From positions 1-46,056 of the forward strand of contig URYE01000013.1 in NCBI GenBank assembly GCA_900551945.1: a DNA stretch of 46,056 bases. The letters run 5' to 3'. Origin of the DNA: an uncultured Eubacterium sp. (GTDB lineage: Bacteria > Bacillota > Clostridia > Lachnospirales > Lachnospiraceae). The position numbers and the translations under genes are program-made. How positions within the stretch are numbered: the first letter of the stretch is position 1; every line of letters begins with the position of its first letter. This document shows positions 26,950 through 35,573 of this stretch, piece after piece. The notes under the pieces are model-generated. The model worked only from the letters and a program-made list of their open reading frames with translations, did not search any database and was not told where the DNA came from.

Positions 26950-27873
26950 TTACTTTCCTAACGCACCATTAATATCATTAATCATATCAATGGCTGCCTG
27001 TCTTGAAGCTTCAGCAAAATTCTTTTCACCAAACTTAGCATATTCGTCTTTTGCATATGCTGCAATAATTCCTCTTGAACTATTAACTATTGCTCCAAGT
27101 CCGTCTTTGTTAAAGAAATTCACAAGATCAGAACCTTTACCGCCCTGTGCGCCATAACCTGGTACAAGTATGTATGCTTTAGGCATAATCTTTCTTAATG
27201 CTGCTCCCATCTCTGGATATGTTGCTCCAACTACAGCACCTACATAGCTGTAATCATCACCCATACATTCTCTGCCCCATTCGTCAACCTTAGCACCTAC
27301 ATGCTCATAAAGTGGCTTACCATCAATAAGCTTATCCTGAAATTCACCGCTTGATGGGTTAGAAGTCTTGACAAGAATAAAGATACCCTTCTTTTCTTCC
27401 TTGCAAACCTTAGTAAATGGATTGATACCATCAGAACCAAGATAAGGATTAACTGTTGCAAAATCCTCATCAAATGCTGAAATCTTATTAGAGCCTACTG
27501 TTACTTTACCTAAATGTGCAACTGCATAAGCTTCAGATGTAGAGCCAATATCTCCTCTTTTAACATCACCAATAACCACCATATCTTTTTCATGGCAGTA
27601 ATCAACCGTCTTTTTAAATGCCTTTAAACCTTCAATACCAAACTGTTCATACATAGCTATCTGCGGTTTAACTGCTGGAACGATATCATATATATTATCA
27701 ATAATTGCCTTATTAAACTGCCATATAGCTTCTGCTGCTCCTTCAAGAGTTTCGCCATACTGTTCAAAAGCGGCATCTTGTAAATGCTTTGGCACAAACT
27801 TCATCATTGGGTCAAGTCCTACTACTATTGGTGCATTTTGTTTTTGAATTTTTGAAACTAATTTGTTAATCAT
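26950..27873 (-). CDS. pyrF: orotidine 5'-phosphate decarboxylase (subfamily 2)
   Basis: Last step to UMP. The 307-aa length and motifs fit the longer subfamily-2 enzymes: VGLDPMMKFVP at the N terminus, the catalytic Asp-Lys-Asp region DVKRGDIGSTS (about residues 98-108), VKTSNPSSGEFQ, and PGYGAQGG. GGGAAA at acceptable spacing precedes the ATG. It lies 33 bases after pyrC. Confidence 0.96.
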   Translation of the reverse strand: MINKLVSKIQKQNAPIVVGLDPMMKFVPKHLQDAAFEQYGETLEGAAEAIWQFNKAIIDNIYDIVPAVKPQIAMYEQFGIEGLKAFKKTVDYCHEKDMVVIGDVKRGDIGSTSEAYAVAHLGKVTVGSNKISAFDEDFATVNPYLGSDGINPFTKVCKEEKKGIFILVKTSNPSSGEFQDKLIDGKPLYEHVGAKVDEWGRECMGDDYSYVGAVVGATYPEMGAALRKIMPKAYILVPGYGAQGGKGSDLVNFFNKDGLGAIVNSSRGIIAAYAKDEYAKFGEKNFAEASRQAAIDMINDINGALGK

Positions 27874-27906
27874 AAATGTATTTCCCTTTCATAAAAATAA
27901 TAGTCT

Positions 27907-29229
27907 TTACTCATATTTTGGAACATCTTTGTCTACAATACACTCAAAACCTGGCTTATATGAATATACAATCTTGCCATTAACTATTGTATACACAACT
28001 CTACCCTTAACTTTTTTACCATCAAATGGAGTATTCTTTCCTTTTGAAGCAAAAAGCTCGCTGTCAATTACATATTCATCATCAGGATTAATAATAGTAA
28101 TATCTGCTGTCTTTCCTACAAGTAAAGTTCCTTTATCAATGTTAATAATCTTAGCTGGTGTATAACTCATTCTTTCAGCCATCTGCACAGGTGTTAATAT
28201 TCCCTTGTGTACAAACTCTGTCATAATAAGGCTTACAGATGTTTCAAGTCCTGTAATTCCAAATGGTGCGTCAACAAAAGAGCGTTCTTTTTCCGTCTTA
28301 TTATGTGGCGCATGGTCTGAGGCTATTACATCAATTATACCACTTTTAACGCCCTCAATCAATGCTTGTACATCTTCCTTAGTTCTAAGTGGTGGCTTAA
28401 CTTTATAATTAGCATTATCTTCTACAACATCATCTTCTGTAAGAATAAGATTATGTGGTGTTACCTCTGCTGTAATATCAATGCCTTCGTCTTTTGCCAG
28501 CTTTACCATTCTAACACTATCCTTAGTAGAACATCTACAAACATGAAGCTTTGCACCAGTATTTTTTGCAAGAAGAATATCTCTTGCAACCATAATATCT
28601 TCAACAGCATTCATAATTCCAAAAAGTCCAAGTTCTTTTGCCTTATTACCTGCATTCATAACACCTCTTGCTGCAAGGTTTTTATCTTCACAGTAGGCAA
28701 ATACTGGTATTCCAACATTTGAGGCAATGCGCATAGCCTGTCTTGCAATTCTAGCATTCATAAGTGAAGCTCCATCTTCACTTACTGCTACAGCACCATT
28801 ATCAGCTAATTTTTCAAAGTCTGTTATATATTCACCATCTTGAGCCGCTGTAACTGCTGCCACTGGAAGTACATTAATATCAGTAACATCATTTGCTCTA
28901 TCCTTTATAAGATTAACCATCTCTACACTATCAATAACAGGCTTAGTATCTGGCATAACACATACTGTAGTAAAACCACCTCTTGCTGCTGCCCTTGCAC
29001 CAGTTCTTATAGTTTCCTTATGTTCAAAACCTGGTTCTCTAAAATGCACATGCAAATCAATTAATCCTGGCATTACAAAACAACCATCTGCATTAATAAT
29101 ATCATCTGCATTGTCATTAATATCCTTTTCAACTTTGAGTATAATACCATCTTCAAACAAGATATCTTTAATTTCATCTGTGTTGCTTGCTGGGTCAATA
29201 ACTCGACCATTCTTAATAAGTGTCTTCAT
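27907..29229 (-). CDS. pyrC: dihydroorotase (type I)
   Basis: Cyclises carbamoyl-aspartate to dihydroorotate. The 440-aa amidohydrolase has the metal motif DLHVHFREPG near residues 58-67, CVMPDTKP, EVTPHNLILT with the metal His, and SDHAPH. The start at 29229 (MKTLIKNGR) is chosen because GAGGT lies seven bases before it; the ATG four codons upstream overlaps that site. Only 21 bases separate it from the GGDEF/EAL gene, suggesting one transcript. No pyrB or carA/B is in the window. Confidence 0.96.
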   Translation of the reverse strand: MKTLIKNGRVIDPASNTDEIKDILFEDGIILKVEKDINDNADDIINADGCFVMPGLIDLHVHFREPGFEHKETIRTGARAAARGGFTTVCVMPDTKPVIDSVEMVNLIKDRANDVTDINVLPVAAVTAAQDGEYITDFEKLADNGAVAVSEDGASLMNARIARQAMRIASNVGIPVFAYCEDKNLAARGVMNAGNKAKELGLFGIMNAVEDIMVARDILLAKNTGAKLHVCRCSTKDSVRMVKLAKDEGIDITAEVTPHNLILTEDDVVEDNANYKVKPPLRTKEDVQALIEGVKSGIIDVIASDHAPHNKTEKERSFVDAPFGITGLETSVSLIMTEFVHKGILTPVQMAERMSYTPAKIINIDKGTLLVGKTADITIINPDDEYVIDSELFASKGKNTPFDGKKVKGRVVYTIVNGKIVYSYKPGFECIVDKDVPKYE

Positions 29230-29250
29230 ATAATACCTCATTTCTTTTTT

Positions 29251-31413
29251 TTAACATACAACTTCTTCACGAAGGTCTTTTAGATTAACTTCTTCAAACT
29301 CATCACTCGGAAGTGGCTTTCCAAACAAATAACCTTGAATATAATGCACTCCAAGTTCTTTTAAAAGTTCATATTGTTGTTCATTTTCAATCCCTTCTAC
29401 AACAATCTTTGTTCCAATTGTCTTAGACAATCCTACTATTAGCTTTATAAATGCTTGCGCATACTCATCATCTACGATGTCATCTATAAATGTCTTATCA
29501 ACTTTTATAATGTCAAATGGAAGCTGCTTAATATAATTAAGTGATGAATACCCTGTACCAAAATCATCAAGCGCAATCATTGGTCCAAGCGACTTAATTC
29601 CACTAACTATCTTAAGAACTCTATCCATATCATTAATTGCAAATGACTCTGTTATCTCCATAACTATATTCTTTGGATTAACTCCTGTTTTCTTAAGTAT
29701 AGAAGCAATATCGCCAACAACATCTTTTTGTAAGAGCTGTACAACTGATAGATTAACATTTATTCTAAAATCAGGATATCCATGTTCATTCCAATATTTG
29801 CACTGTTTACACGCCTCCTCTAATACATATCCACCAATTGATGTAATAAGTCCTAGATATTCAGCAAGCGGAATAAATTCTCCTGGTCCTAAAAATCCAA
29901 GTGACGAACTATTCCATCTCACAAGTGCCTCGCACGACACAAACTTATTAGTCTGAACATCCATAACAGGCTGATAAAATACCACAAATTCATTTATCTG
30001 TGAAGCTATTGCCTGACGCATACTATTTTCAATATCAAGGCGTTTTTCAGTTTTATTGCCACCCTTGCCATCATAATAACAATACCTATTCTTACCAGAT
30101 TTTTTAGAGTCGTACATAGCAATATCTGCAAGTCGTATAAGTTCATTATAGTCAATGCTATCATCGGGATATACTGCAATTCCCATACTCATTGTACAAT
30201 AATATTCTGTCCCTGATAAATCCCACGGTGTATTAAACATTTCGATAATATTTTTGACTATTCTATCCATATCATCAAAATTTTCATAAGTTACTACTAT
30301 AACAAACTCATCACCACCCATTCGATAACAGTGGTCTTTAAGGTTCATCATTGACTGAAGTCCCGAAGCTATCTGCTGTAAAAGCATATCTCCATGACGA
30401 TGTCCCAATCCATCATTAATATGCTTAAAATTATCTAAGTCAATAAATAATATTGCACCTTTTTTGTTATTCTGTATGGTTCTTTTTATCTCTTTTGGCA
30501 AATCAAGCTCACACTTCATTCTATTGTAAAGCCCCGTTAAAACATCATTATGCGCTTGATATTCTATCTTTTGTTGATTTTTCTTTTTTTGAGTAATATC
30601 AGTTATTGTACATACAAGTGCTTTGCTACCGTCTATCCATATCAAATCTGAAAACTTAACTTCAAACCATAAGCCTGATATGGAATCAAAGTGTTCCATG
30701 TAAAAATTACTATCTCTATCGTTATATTTTTTGCTAAAATACTTATCAATACACTCCTTAATTGTACGTCTTACTTCTTGTGAAGTACTTGCAATATAAT
30801 TTTCCAAAAAAACTGAACCATCATTTTCACTACATACAATTATTCCTGAACCTATATTGCTCAATATATCTCTTAACACTTCATACGAAGCAATAAGTGA
30901 ATTTTTAGTTACTTGTCTTTGTGCAATACTTTGTATAACTTTTGTTATTATATTAATAAAATTAAGTTCTGAATTGTCAAGTGTCAATTCATTTTGTGTA
31001 TCAAATATTGCAAAATACATCTCAATTTCATCATTGACATATATAGGACTTGTAATACTTGTCTTTATTCCATACTCTTTCATCTGGTTACGGACATTTT
31101 TATCTAGTGTATTATTTGTATGTATACATACACTTATATCATCTGATATAAGAAGGAACTTTTCATAAGCCATTCCATCAATAAGTATTTCACTAGCATC
31201 TTCTCTTTTATAATCAACAAGTTTTATAAGACTCTTATGTCCTTCACTCAACTGTATAACACATAGATTAGTAACATCTAGATATTCTTGAGCTTTTTCA
31301 ATAATTGTTCGGACAACTTCTGTAAATAACCCTTTACTTTCTAAAAGCTGTACAACATCTGTAAGTACTCTTTCCCTTAACTTATTTTTCTCCAACGCAA
31401 CTAAAGCCCCCAA
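29251..31413 (-). CDS. GAF-GGDEF-EAL cyclic-di-GMP signalling protein
   Basis: A cytoplasmic 720-aa protein. An N-terminal GAF-like sensor (about 15-165) is followed by a PAS-like segment (about 175-275). The GGDEF domain has an intact GGDEF at 366-370. Its inhibitory I-site position reads NLKD instead of RxxD. The EAL domain has EALVRW at 495-500, the NVNLS, EITES, DDFGTGYSS and KVDKTFI motifs and later acidic residues, so both synthesis and hydrolysis of c-di-GMP are possible. No membrane span. The TTG at 31413 has no ribosome site; a TTG at 31395 (GGGGG upstream) is an alternative. It sits just upstream of pyrC. Confidence 0.9.
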   Translation of the reverse strand: MGALVALEKNKLRERVLTDVVQLLESKGLFTEVVRTIIEKAQEYLDVTNLCVIQLSEGHKSLIKLVDYKREDASEILIDGMAYEKFLLISDDISVCIHTNNTLDKNVRNQMKEYGIKTSITSPIYVNDEIEMYFAIFDTQNELTLDNSELNFINIITKVIQSIAQRQVTKNSLIASYEVLRDILSNIGSGIIVCSENDGSVFLENYIASTSQEVRRTIKECIDKYFSKKYNDRDSNFYMEHFDSISGLWFEVKFSDLIWIDGSKALVCTITDITQKKKNQQKIEYQAHNDVLTGLYNRMKCELDLPKEIKRTIQNNKKGAILFIDLDNFKHINDGLGHRHGDMLLQQIASGLQSMMNLKDHCYRMGGDEFVIVVTYENFDDMDRIVKNIIEMFNTPWDLSGTEYYCTMSMGIAVYPDDSIDYNELIRLADIAMYDSKKSGKNRYCYYDGKGGNKTEKRLDIENSMRQAIASQINEFVVFYQPVMDVQTNKFVSCEALVRWNSSSLGFLGPGEFIPLAEYLGLITSIGGYVLEEACKQCKYWNEHGYPDFRINVNLSVVQLLQKDVVGDIASILKKTGVNPKNIVMEITESFAINDMDRVLKIVSGIKSLGPMIALDDFGTGYSSLNYIKQLPFDIIKVDKTFIDDIVDDEYAQAFIKLIVGLSKTIGTKIVVEGIENEQQYELLKELGVHYIQGYLFGKPLPSDEFEEVNLKDLREEVVC

Positions 31414-31713
31414 TTAATTATAATTTTCACTTATACACCATTAATTAATATTCACATTAGCAGGTGTCATTTAAAGTTAATAATATTATAGCTTATTTTT
31501 GCAATTTTGAAAACACTATATAGTTAATTTCTACTTATAACTTAAACTATCATTTTTTAATAATATCAAGTAACACCTTATTTTTATTGTATAAAGCATT
31601 ACAATTTAACTTTGTCTTTTTAAATATTTTTTAATTAATTATAATTGTATTAAATGACTATTCATGTTATTATTGTCAGTATTATGTGAATAAAAATAGA
31701 AACGAGGGAACTT
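31414..31713. promoter_or_regulatory. divergent promoter region
   Basis: Gene-free, very AT-rich DNA between the GGDEF/EAL gene (leftward) and the YcxB-like gene (rightward). A plus-strand promoter candidate is TTGTAT (31645-31650), a 17-base spacer and TATTAT (31668-31673), about 40 bases before the ATG. No leader RNA motif recognised. Confidence 0.4.
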
Positions 31714-32235
31714 ATGGACTTTATAAAATACGACACCACTTTAAAAGCAAGTGGAAAAGAATATGAAAAAATTGTATTTTGGAACCGTTTTATTAGAAAC
31801 CCAATTGAATTAATACTCACATGGCTTCCAGCTATTGCTTCTATTGTATTAATTTCTATGGGCTTTATTTCATCTTATATAGCCGTACTATATGCAGCAT
31901 GTTGGTGCTACCCACTATACATATTTTTCTTTCAATTTAAAAATAGTGTATCATACCATTTAAAACATCGTGACCCATCAGAAGCTGCACCTTGTACAAT
32001 CACACTTATGGAAAATGGCATACTAGCCGAAATTCCAGAATATGATATAATTACTAACTACGACTGGAATGAATTTACAACAATCTACAACAAATTCGGC
32101 TACTACATGATGTTTAACAAAGGCAAAATGATAGTAATGCTAAGACAAGCCGACATGTCCGAAGCCCAAAGAAACCAAGTCGGCGACTACATCAAGAAAA
32201 ACATAGACATGAATAAATGTAAAGTACTATTTTAA
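31714..32235 (+). CDS. YcxB-like membrane protein
   Basis: A 173-aa protein. Two adjacent membrane spans (about residues 35-75) are followed by a soluble C-terminal domain resembling the YcxB-like fold, with ITLMENGILAEIPEYD, a YDWNEFTTIY segment and IVMLRQADMSEAQRNQVGDYI. The function of this domain is unknown. GAGGG precedes the ATG. It is a single-gene unit with its own terminator and one of only four complete plus-strand genes here. Confidence 0.75.
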   Translation: MDFIKYDTTLKASGKEYEKIVFWNRFIRNPIELILTWLPAIASIVLISMGFISSYIAVLYAACWCYPLYIFFFQFKNSVSYHLKHRDPSEAAPCTITLMENGILAEIPEYDIITNYDWNEFTTIYNKFGYYMMFNKGKMIVMLRQADMSEAQRNQVGDYIKKNIDMNKCKVLF

Positions 32236-32250
32236 AAAACTTATAATTTA

Positions 32251-32307
32251 AAAAAGGCTTGTCAATGTATTAACTTTTTAACAAAAGTAACATCGGCAAG
32301 CCTTTTT
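32251..32307 (+). terminator. bidirectional terminator
   Basis: AAAAAGGCTTG and CAAGCCTTTTT are a perfect 11-bp stem with A and T runs on both sides. It serves the YcxB-like gene on the plus strand and could also serve the glycosyltransferase gene on the minus strand. Confidence 0.85.
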
Positions 32308-32402
32308 CAATCTCAAGCATGTGAGTTCAACAATCAGCAAGAACTACTTCCCACCAAAACACACAAGCAAAAACAAATGCCCTTTTTCTTTTTGCTACAT
32401 CT

Positions 32403-33416
32403 CTAATTAAATCCAATCCACTTATTCATGAATTTATACCCTGCCTTTGATATTCCTCTTCCCACCTTACCTGGCAGATTAACAGTATACCCAAGAATTG
32501 AATATCTCAACATTCTATGAAGCCCTTTATCCCTTTTAGTATAATCCCAAAGTTCCTTTTTCTTAGCAAGGTTTTCTTCTGTTCCTGATATAATCAAGAA
32601 TATAGATGACACCTCCATCATAATTCTTAGATAATTACGCATATACATTCTGCATTTATCATTTTTAATACTACTATCAAGAAAGAAATCTATCATTCTC
32701 TTTGTAACACTTATTTGCTGGTCAATCCTAGAAATCATTACAGTTTCATTAACAGACTGGTCATCTCTGCCAATGAAATATCTATAAAAATTAGTATTTA
32801 CATAATACATCTTCTTGACCATTGGAAGTGGTTCAAACACAAATATATTGTCAACATAAAATGTATGCTTAGGAAGCTTGAGTCCACAATTTTTAAGAAG
32901 TTGTGTTCTATACACAACACTGTGCATAAGAATATATTGGTCAATTTTAAATTTTCCAATATCATTCCAACCAAATATCTGTTCTTCTGGAAATACATTA
33001 TCATATTGTATAACCTTTTTCCTCTTAGCACCTACTTTTTCATACACATAGTTAGCAATAACCATATCCGGCTCACTGTCTTCATTAAATGACTTCAATA
33101 CTGAAAGAATTTTCTTGTAACTTTTCTGGTCAACCCAATCATCACTGTCAACAACCTTAAAATACTTTCCTGTTGCGTTACGAAGTCCCGTATTAACAGC
33201 TTCTCCATGTCCACCATTTTCTTGATGAATAGCTTTTACTATAGTTGGATACTTAGCCTCATATTTTTTTGCAATTTCAAATGTATTATCTTTCGTAGAA
33301 CCATCATCAACAATTATAACTTCAACATCTTCTCCACCAGTTAATACTGATTTTATACATTTTTCCATATAATCAGCAGAATTATAACATGGTATAGCAA
33401 ATGATAATATCTTCAT
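32403..33416 (-). CDS. glycosyltransferase family 2
   Basis: A GT-A fold transferase (337 aa). The nucleotide-sugar site shows SFAIPCYNSADYM, VIIVDDGSTKDNT and the DxD-like FKVVDSDDWVD (about residues 89-99). The region after residue 240 is basic and helical, with no clear membrane span. Donor and acceptor unknown; surface polysaccharide or teichoic acid decoration is typical of such genes. It lies 40 bases after argS on the same strand. Confidence 0.9.
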   Translation of the reverse strand: MKILSFAIPCYNSADYMEKCIKSVLTGGEDVEVIIVDDGSTKDNTFEIAKKYEAKYPTIVKAIHQENGGHGEAVNTGLRNATGKYFKVVDSDDWVDQKSYKKILSVLKSFNEDSEPDMVIANYVYEKVGAKRKKVIQYDNVFPEEQIFGWNDIGKFKIDQYILMHSVVYRTQLLKNCGLKLPKHTFYVDNIFVFEPLPMVKKMYYVNTNFYRYFIGRDDQSVNETVMISRIDQQISVTKRMIDFFLDSSIKNDKCRMYMRNYLRIMMEVSSIFLIISGTEENLAKKKELWDYTKRDKGLHRMLRYSILGYTVNLPGKVGRGISKAGYKFMNKWIGFN

Positions 33417-33456
33417 AATTAAACTAGTTTAAAACCATTCCCTTTCTTTTTAATTA

Positions 33457-35223
33457 TTACATTCTATCAGGACATTCAATTGCAAGTAAATCTATACACT
33501 GTTCAAGTATTGCCTTTGTTATGCTGATTAATGCAATATAACCTTTTTGCTTATCTTTATCACTTTCTGTAAGTATCTTTGTATCATGATAGAAGCCATT
33601 AAACGCATTAGAAATCTCATAAATATACTGACATATTCTATGTGGTGCATTATCCATATATGCTGACTTAATTACATCATGGAACTTAATAAGTGCAAGT
33701 TCAAGGTTCTTTTCACTATTTGCTAAAGCTGGATTGAGTTTTAAATTCTCAATATCTCCACCATTTTCTTTATATTTAGCAAGAATTGACTTAATTCTTA
33801 CAATTGTATACAAGATATATGGACCTGTATTTCCTTCAAAAGAAGCAAATCTTTCAACGTCAAATACATAATCCTTTGAAGCCTGATTAGATAAATCTCC
33901 ATACTTTAAAGCCGCAAGACCTACAATCTTAGCTGTATTTTTAGCTTCTTCTTCTTCCATAGTCCTATTTTCTGTAATCTTTTTGTATACAGCCTCATCA
34001 ATATCTGCAATTAAATGTTCAAGACGCATTACACCGCCAGAACGTGTCTTAAATGGCTTACCGTCTTTTCCATTCATTGTACCAAAACCTAAAAATACAA
34101 GCTTAGTATCAGGCTTTACAATTCCTGCTTTTTTAGCTACTCTAAACACTTGTGTAAAATGAAGTTCTTGTCTTTTATCTGCAAGATAAATGTATTCGTC
34201 TGGATTAAATAACTTCTCTCTTTCAACCATTGTCGCAAGGTCGGAAGTTGCATAAAGAGCTGCTCCATCTGATTTTCTTACAATACAAGGTGGAAGTTCT
34301 TTTGTGTCCGTATCTTCTTGAATGTCAACTACCATAGCACCTTGACTTTCGTAAGCAATTCCCTTATCAATCATATCCTGTACCATATCTGGTATATATG
34401 GCTGTGCATCACTTTCACCTTTCCAAAGGTCAAAATGTACATTAAGATTGTCATAGTTCTTCTTTAAATCTGCCTTAGAAACATTCATAATGTGCTTCCA
34501 AATAGCAGTACAAGCCTTATCTCCACTTTGAAGCTTAAGTGTTGATGTATGCGCTCTTTCCTTAAATGCTTCATCTTCTTTAGACTTAGCACTTGCCGCA
34601 GGATATATTTCTTCAAGCTCTGATATTGTAAATGGTGCTTCTTTTGGATACTCTCCTTCAAAGCTTTCATCGAAATATGGAAGTTCAGGCTTTCTATCTC
34701 TTAATTCTTCAATAATAAGTCCCATTTGAAGTCCCCAGTCGCCAAGATGTACATCGCCTGTAACGTTATTTCCTGCAAACTTTTGTATTCTTTTGATACT
34801 TTCACCGATAACAGCAGAACGAAGATGACCTACATGTAAAGGCTTAGCCGCATTAGCTCCGCCGTAGTCTACAATAACATTTTTCTTTTCTTCACCAGTT
34901 GTAAAGCCAAACTTTTCTGCAACTGCCATATCATTTACATAATCAGCTAGAAATTGCTCTGATACAATTATATTAATAAAACCCGGTTTAACACTTTCAA
35001 TACTCTTAAATGCCGAATTACCTTGTAACTTAGCAACAACCTCATCAGCTATCATAAATGGTGCTTTATGATATTCTTTAGCTGCCGCCATCGCTCCATT
35101 ACACTGAAATTCACATAAATCTGGTCTGTTAGAAACAGTTACTTTTGCGTACTTTTCATCATATCCACACTCAGTAAATGCTTCTTTTATCTTATCTGTG
35201 ATAAGTTCAATCATAGTATTCAT
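33457..35223 (-). CDS. argS: arginyl-tRNA synthetase
   Basis: A class I synthetase (588 aa). The HIGH motif reads HVGH in PLHVGHLRSAVIG; the KMSKS-like region is FKTRSGG, as is usual for ArgRS where this loop is degenerate. The N-terminal additional domain and the C-terminal DALR anticodon-binding domain (about residues 465-588) are present. The start at 35223 (MNTMIELI) is preferred to an ATG three codons upstream, which abuts the GGAGG site. No T-box leader was seen in the 350 bases before it. Confidence 0.97.
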   Translation of the reverse strand: MNTMIELITDKIKEAFTECGYDEKYAKVTVSNRPDLCEFQCNGAMAAAKEYHKAPFMIADEVVAKLQGNSAFKSIESVKPGFINIIVSEQFLADYVNDMAVAEKFGFTTGEEKKNVIVDYGGANAAKPLHVGHLRSAVIGESIKRIQKFAGNNVTGDVHLGDWGLQMGLIIEELRDRKPELPYFDESFEGEYPKEAPFTISELEEIYPAASAKSKEDEAFKERAHTSTLKLQSGDKACTAIWKHIMNVSKADLKKNYDNLNVHFDLWKGESDAQPYIPDMVQDMIDKGIAYESQGAMVVDIQEDTDTKELPPCIVRKSDGAALYATSDLATMVEREKLFNPDEYIYLADKRQELHFTQVFRVAKKAGIVKPDTKLVFLGFGTMNGKDGKPFKTRSGGVMRLEHLIADIDEAVYKKITENRTMEEEEAKNTAKIVGLAALKYGDLSNQASKDYVFDVERFASFEGNTGPYILYTIVRIKSILAKYKENGGDIENLKLNPALANSEKNLELALIKFHDVIKSAYMDNAPHRICQYIYEISNAFNGFYHDTKILTESDKDKQKGYIALISITKAILEQCIDLLAIECPDRM

Positions 35224-35573
35224 TAATGACATTCCTCCATACTCGCATATTATATAAAGATATACTCTGTTTTTATGTTTTCTCTAATATTAAATTCATT
35301 CTATATATCTTAACACATTTCAACCATATCAGGCAAGTTGTTACATATACTTTATTTATATAATATAAAATACAAAAAAATTTAATTTATAAAAAAGATT
35401 GTAAACACTACCTTAAAATATATTCAAGGTAATGCCTACAATCCATCTTTAATATTTAATATAGTTTAACTAACACTAAGACTTTCACTATCAATCATTC
35501 CCAGACACTTATTTAATACTATTTACTAAAAATAAATACTAGAACTTAATTCATAGTGTTATTTATTTAATAT
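35224..35573. other. gene-free stretch between argS and the second chemoreceptor
   Basis: It holds the argS promoter region (AT-rich, no clear consensus picked) and the chemoreceptor terminator at 35397-35443. No T-box core or coding sequence seen. Confidence 0.6.
35389..35443 (-). terminator. terminator after the dCache chemoreceptor
   Basis: GATTGTA/TACAATC and the inner TACCTT/AAGGTA form a two-part stem. On the minus strand CTTTTTT follows. Confidence 0.8.

Noticed and set aside
28366..28722. 118-codon plus-strand frame
   Set aside because: Antisense shadow inside pyrC, rich in Cys, Ile and Asn as expected for a complementary frame.
35224..35573. T-box riboswitch upstream of argS
   Set aside because: Looked for a T-box core and specifier stem; none found, only AT-rich DNA and the neighbouring terminator.
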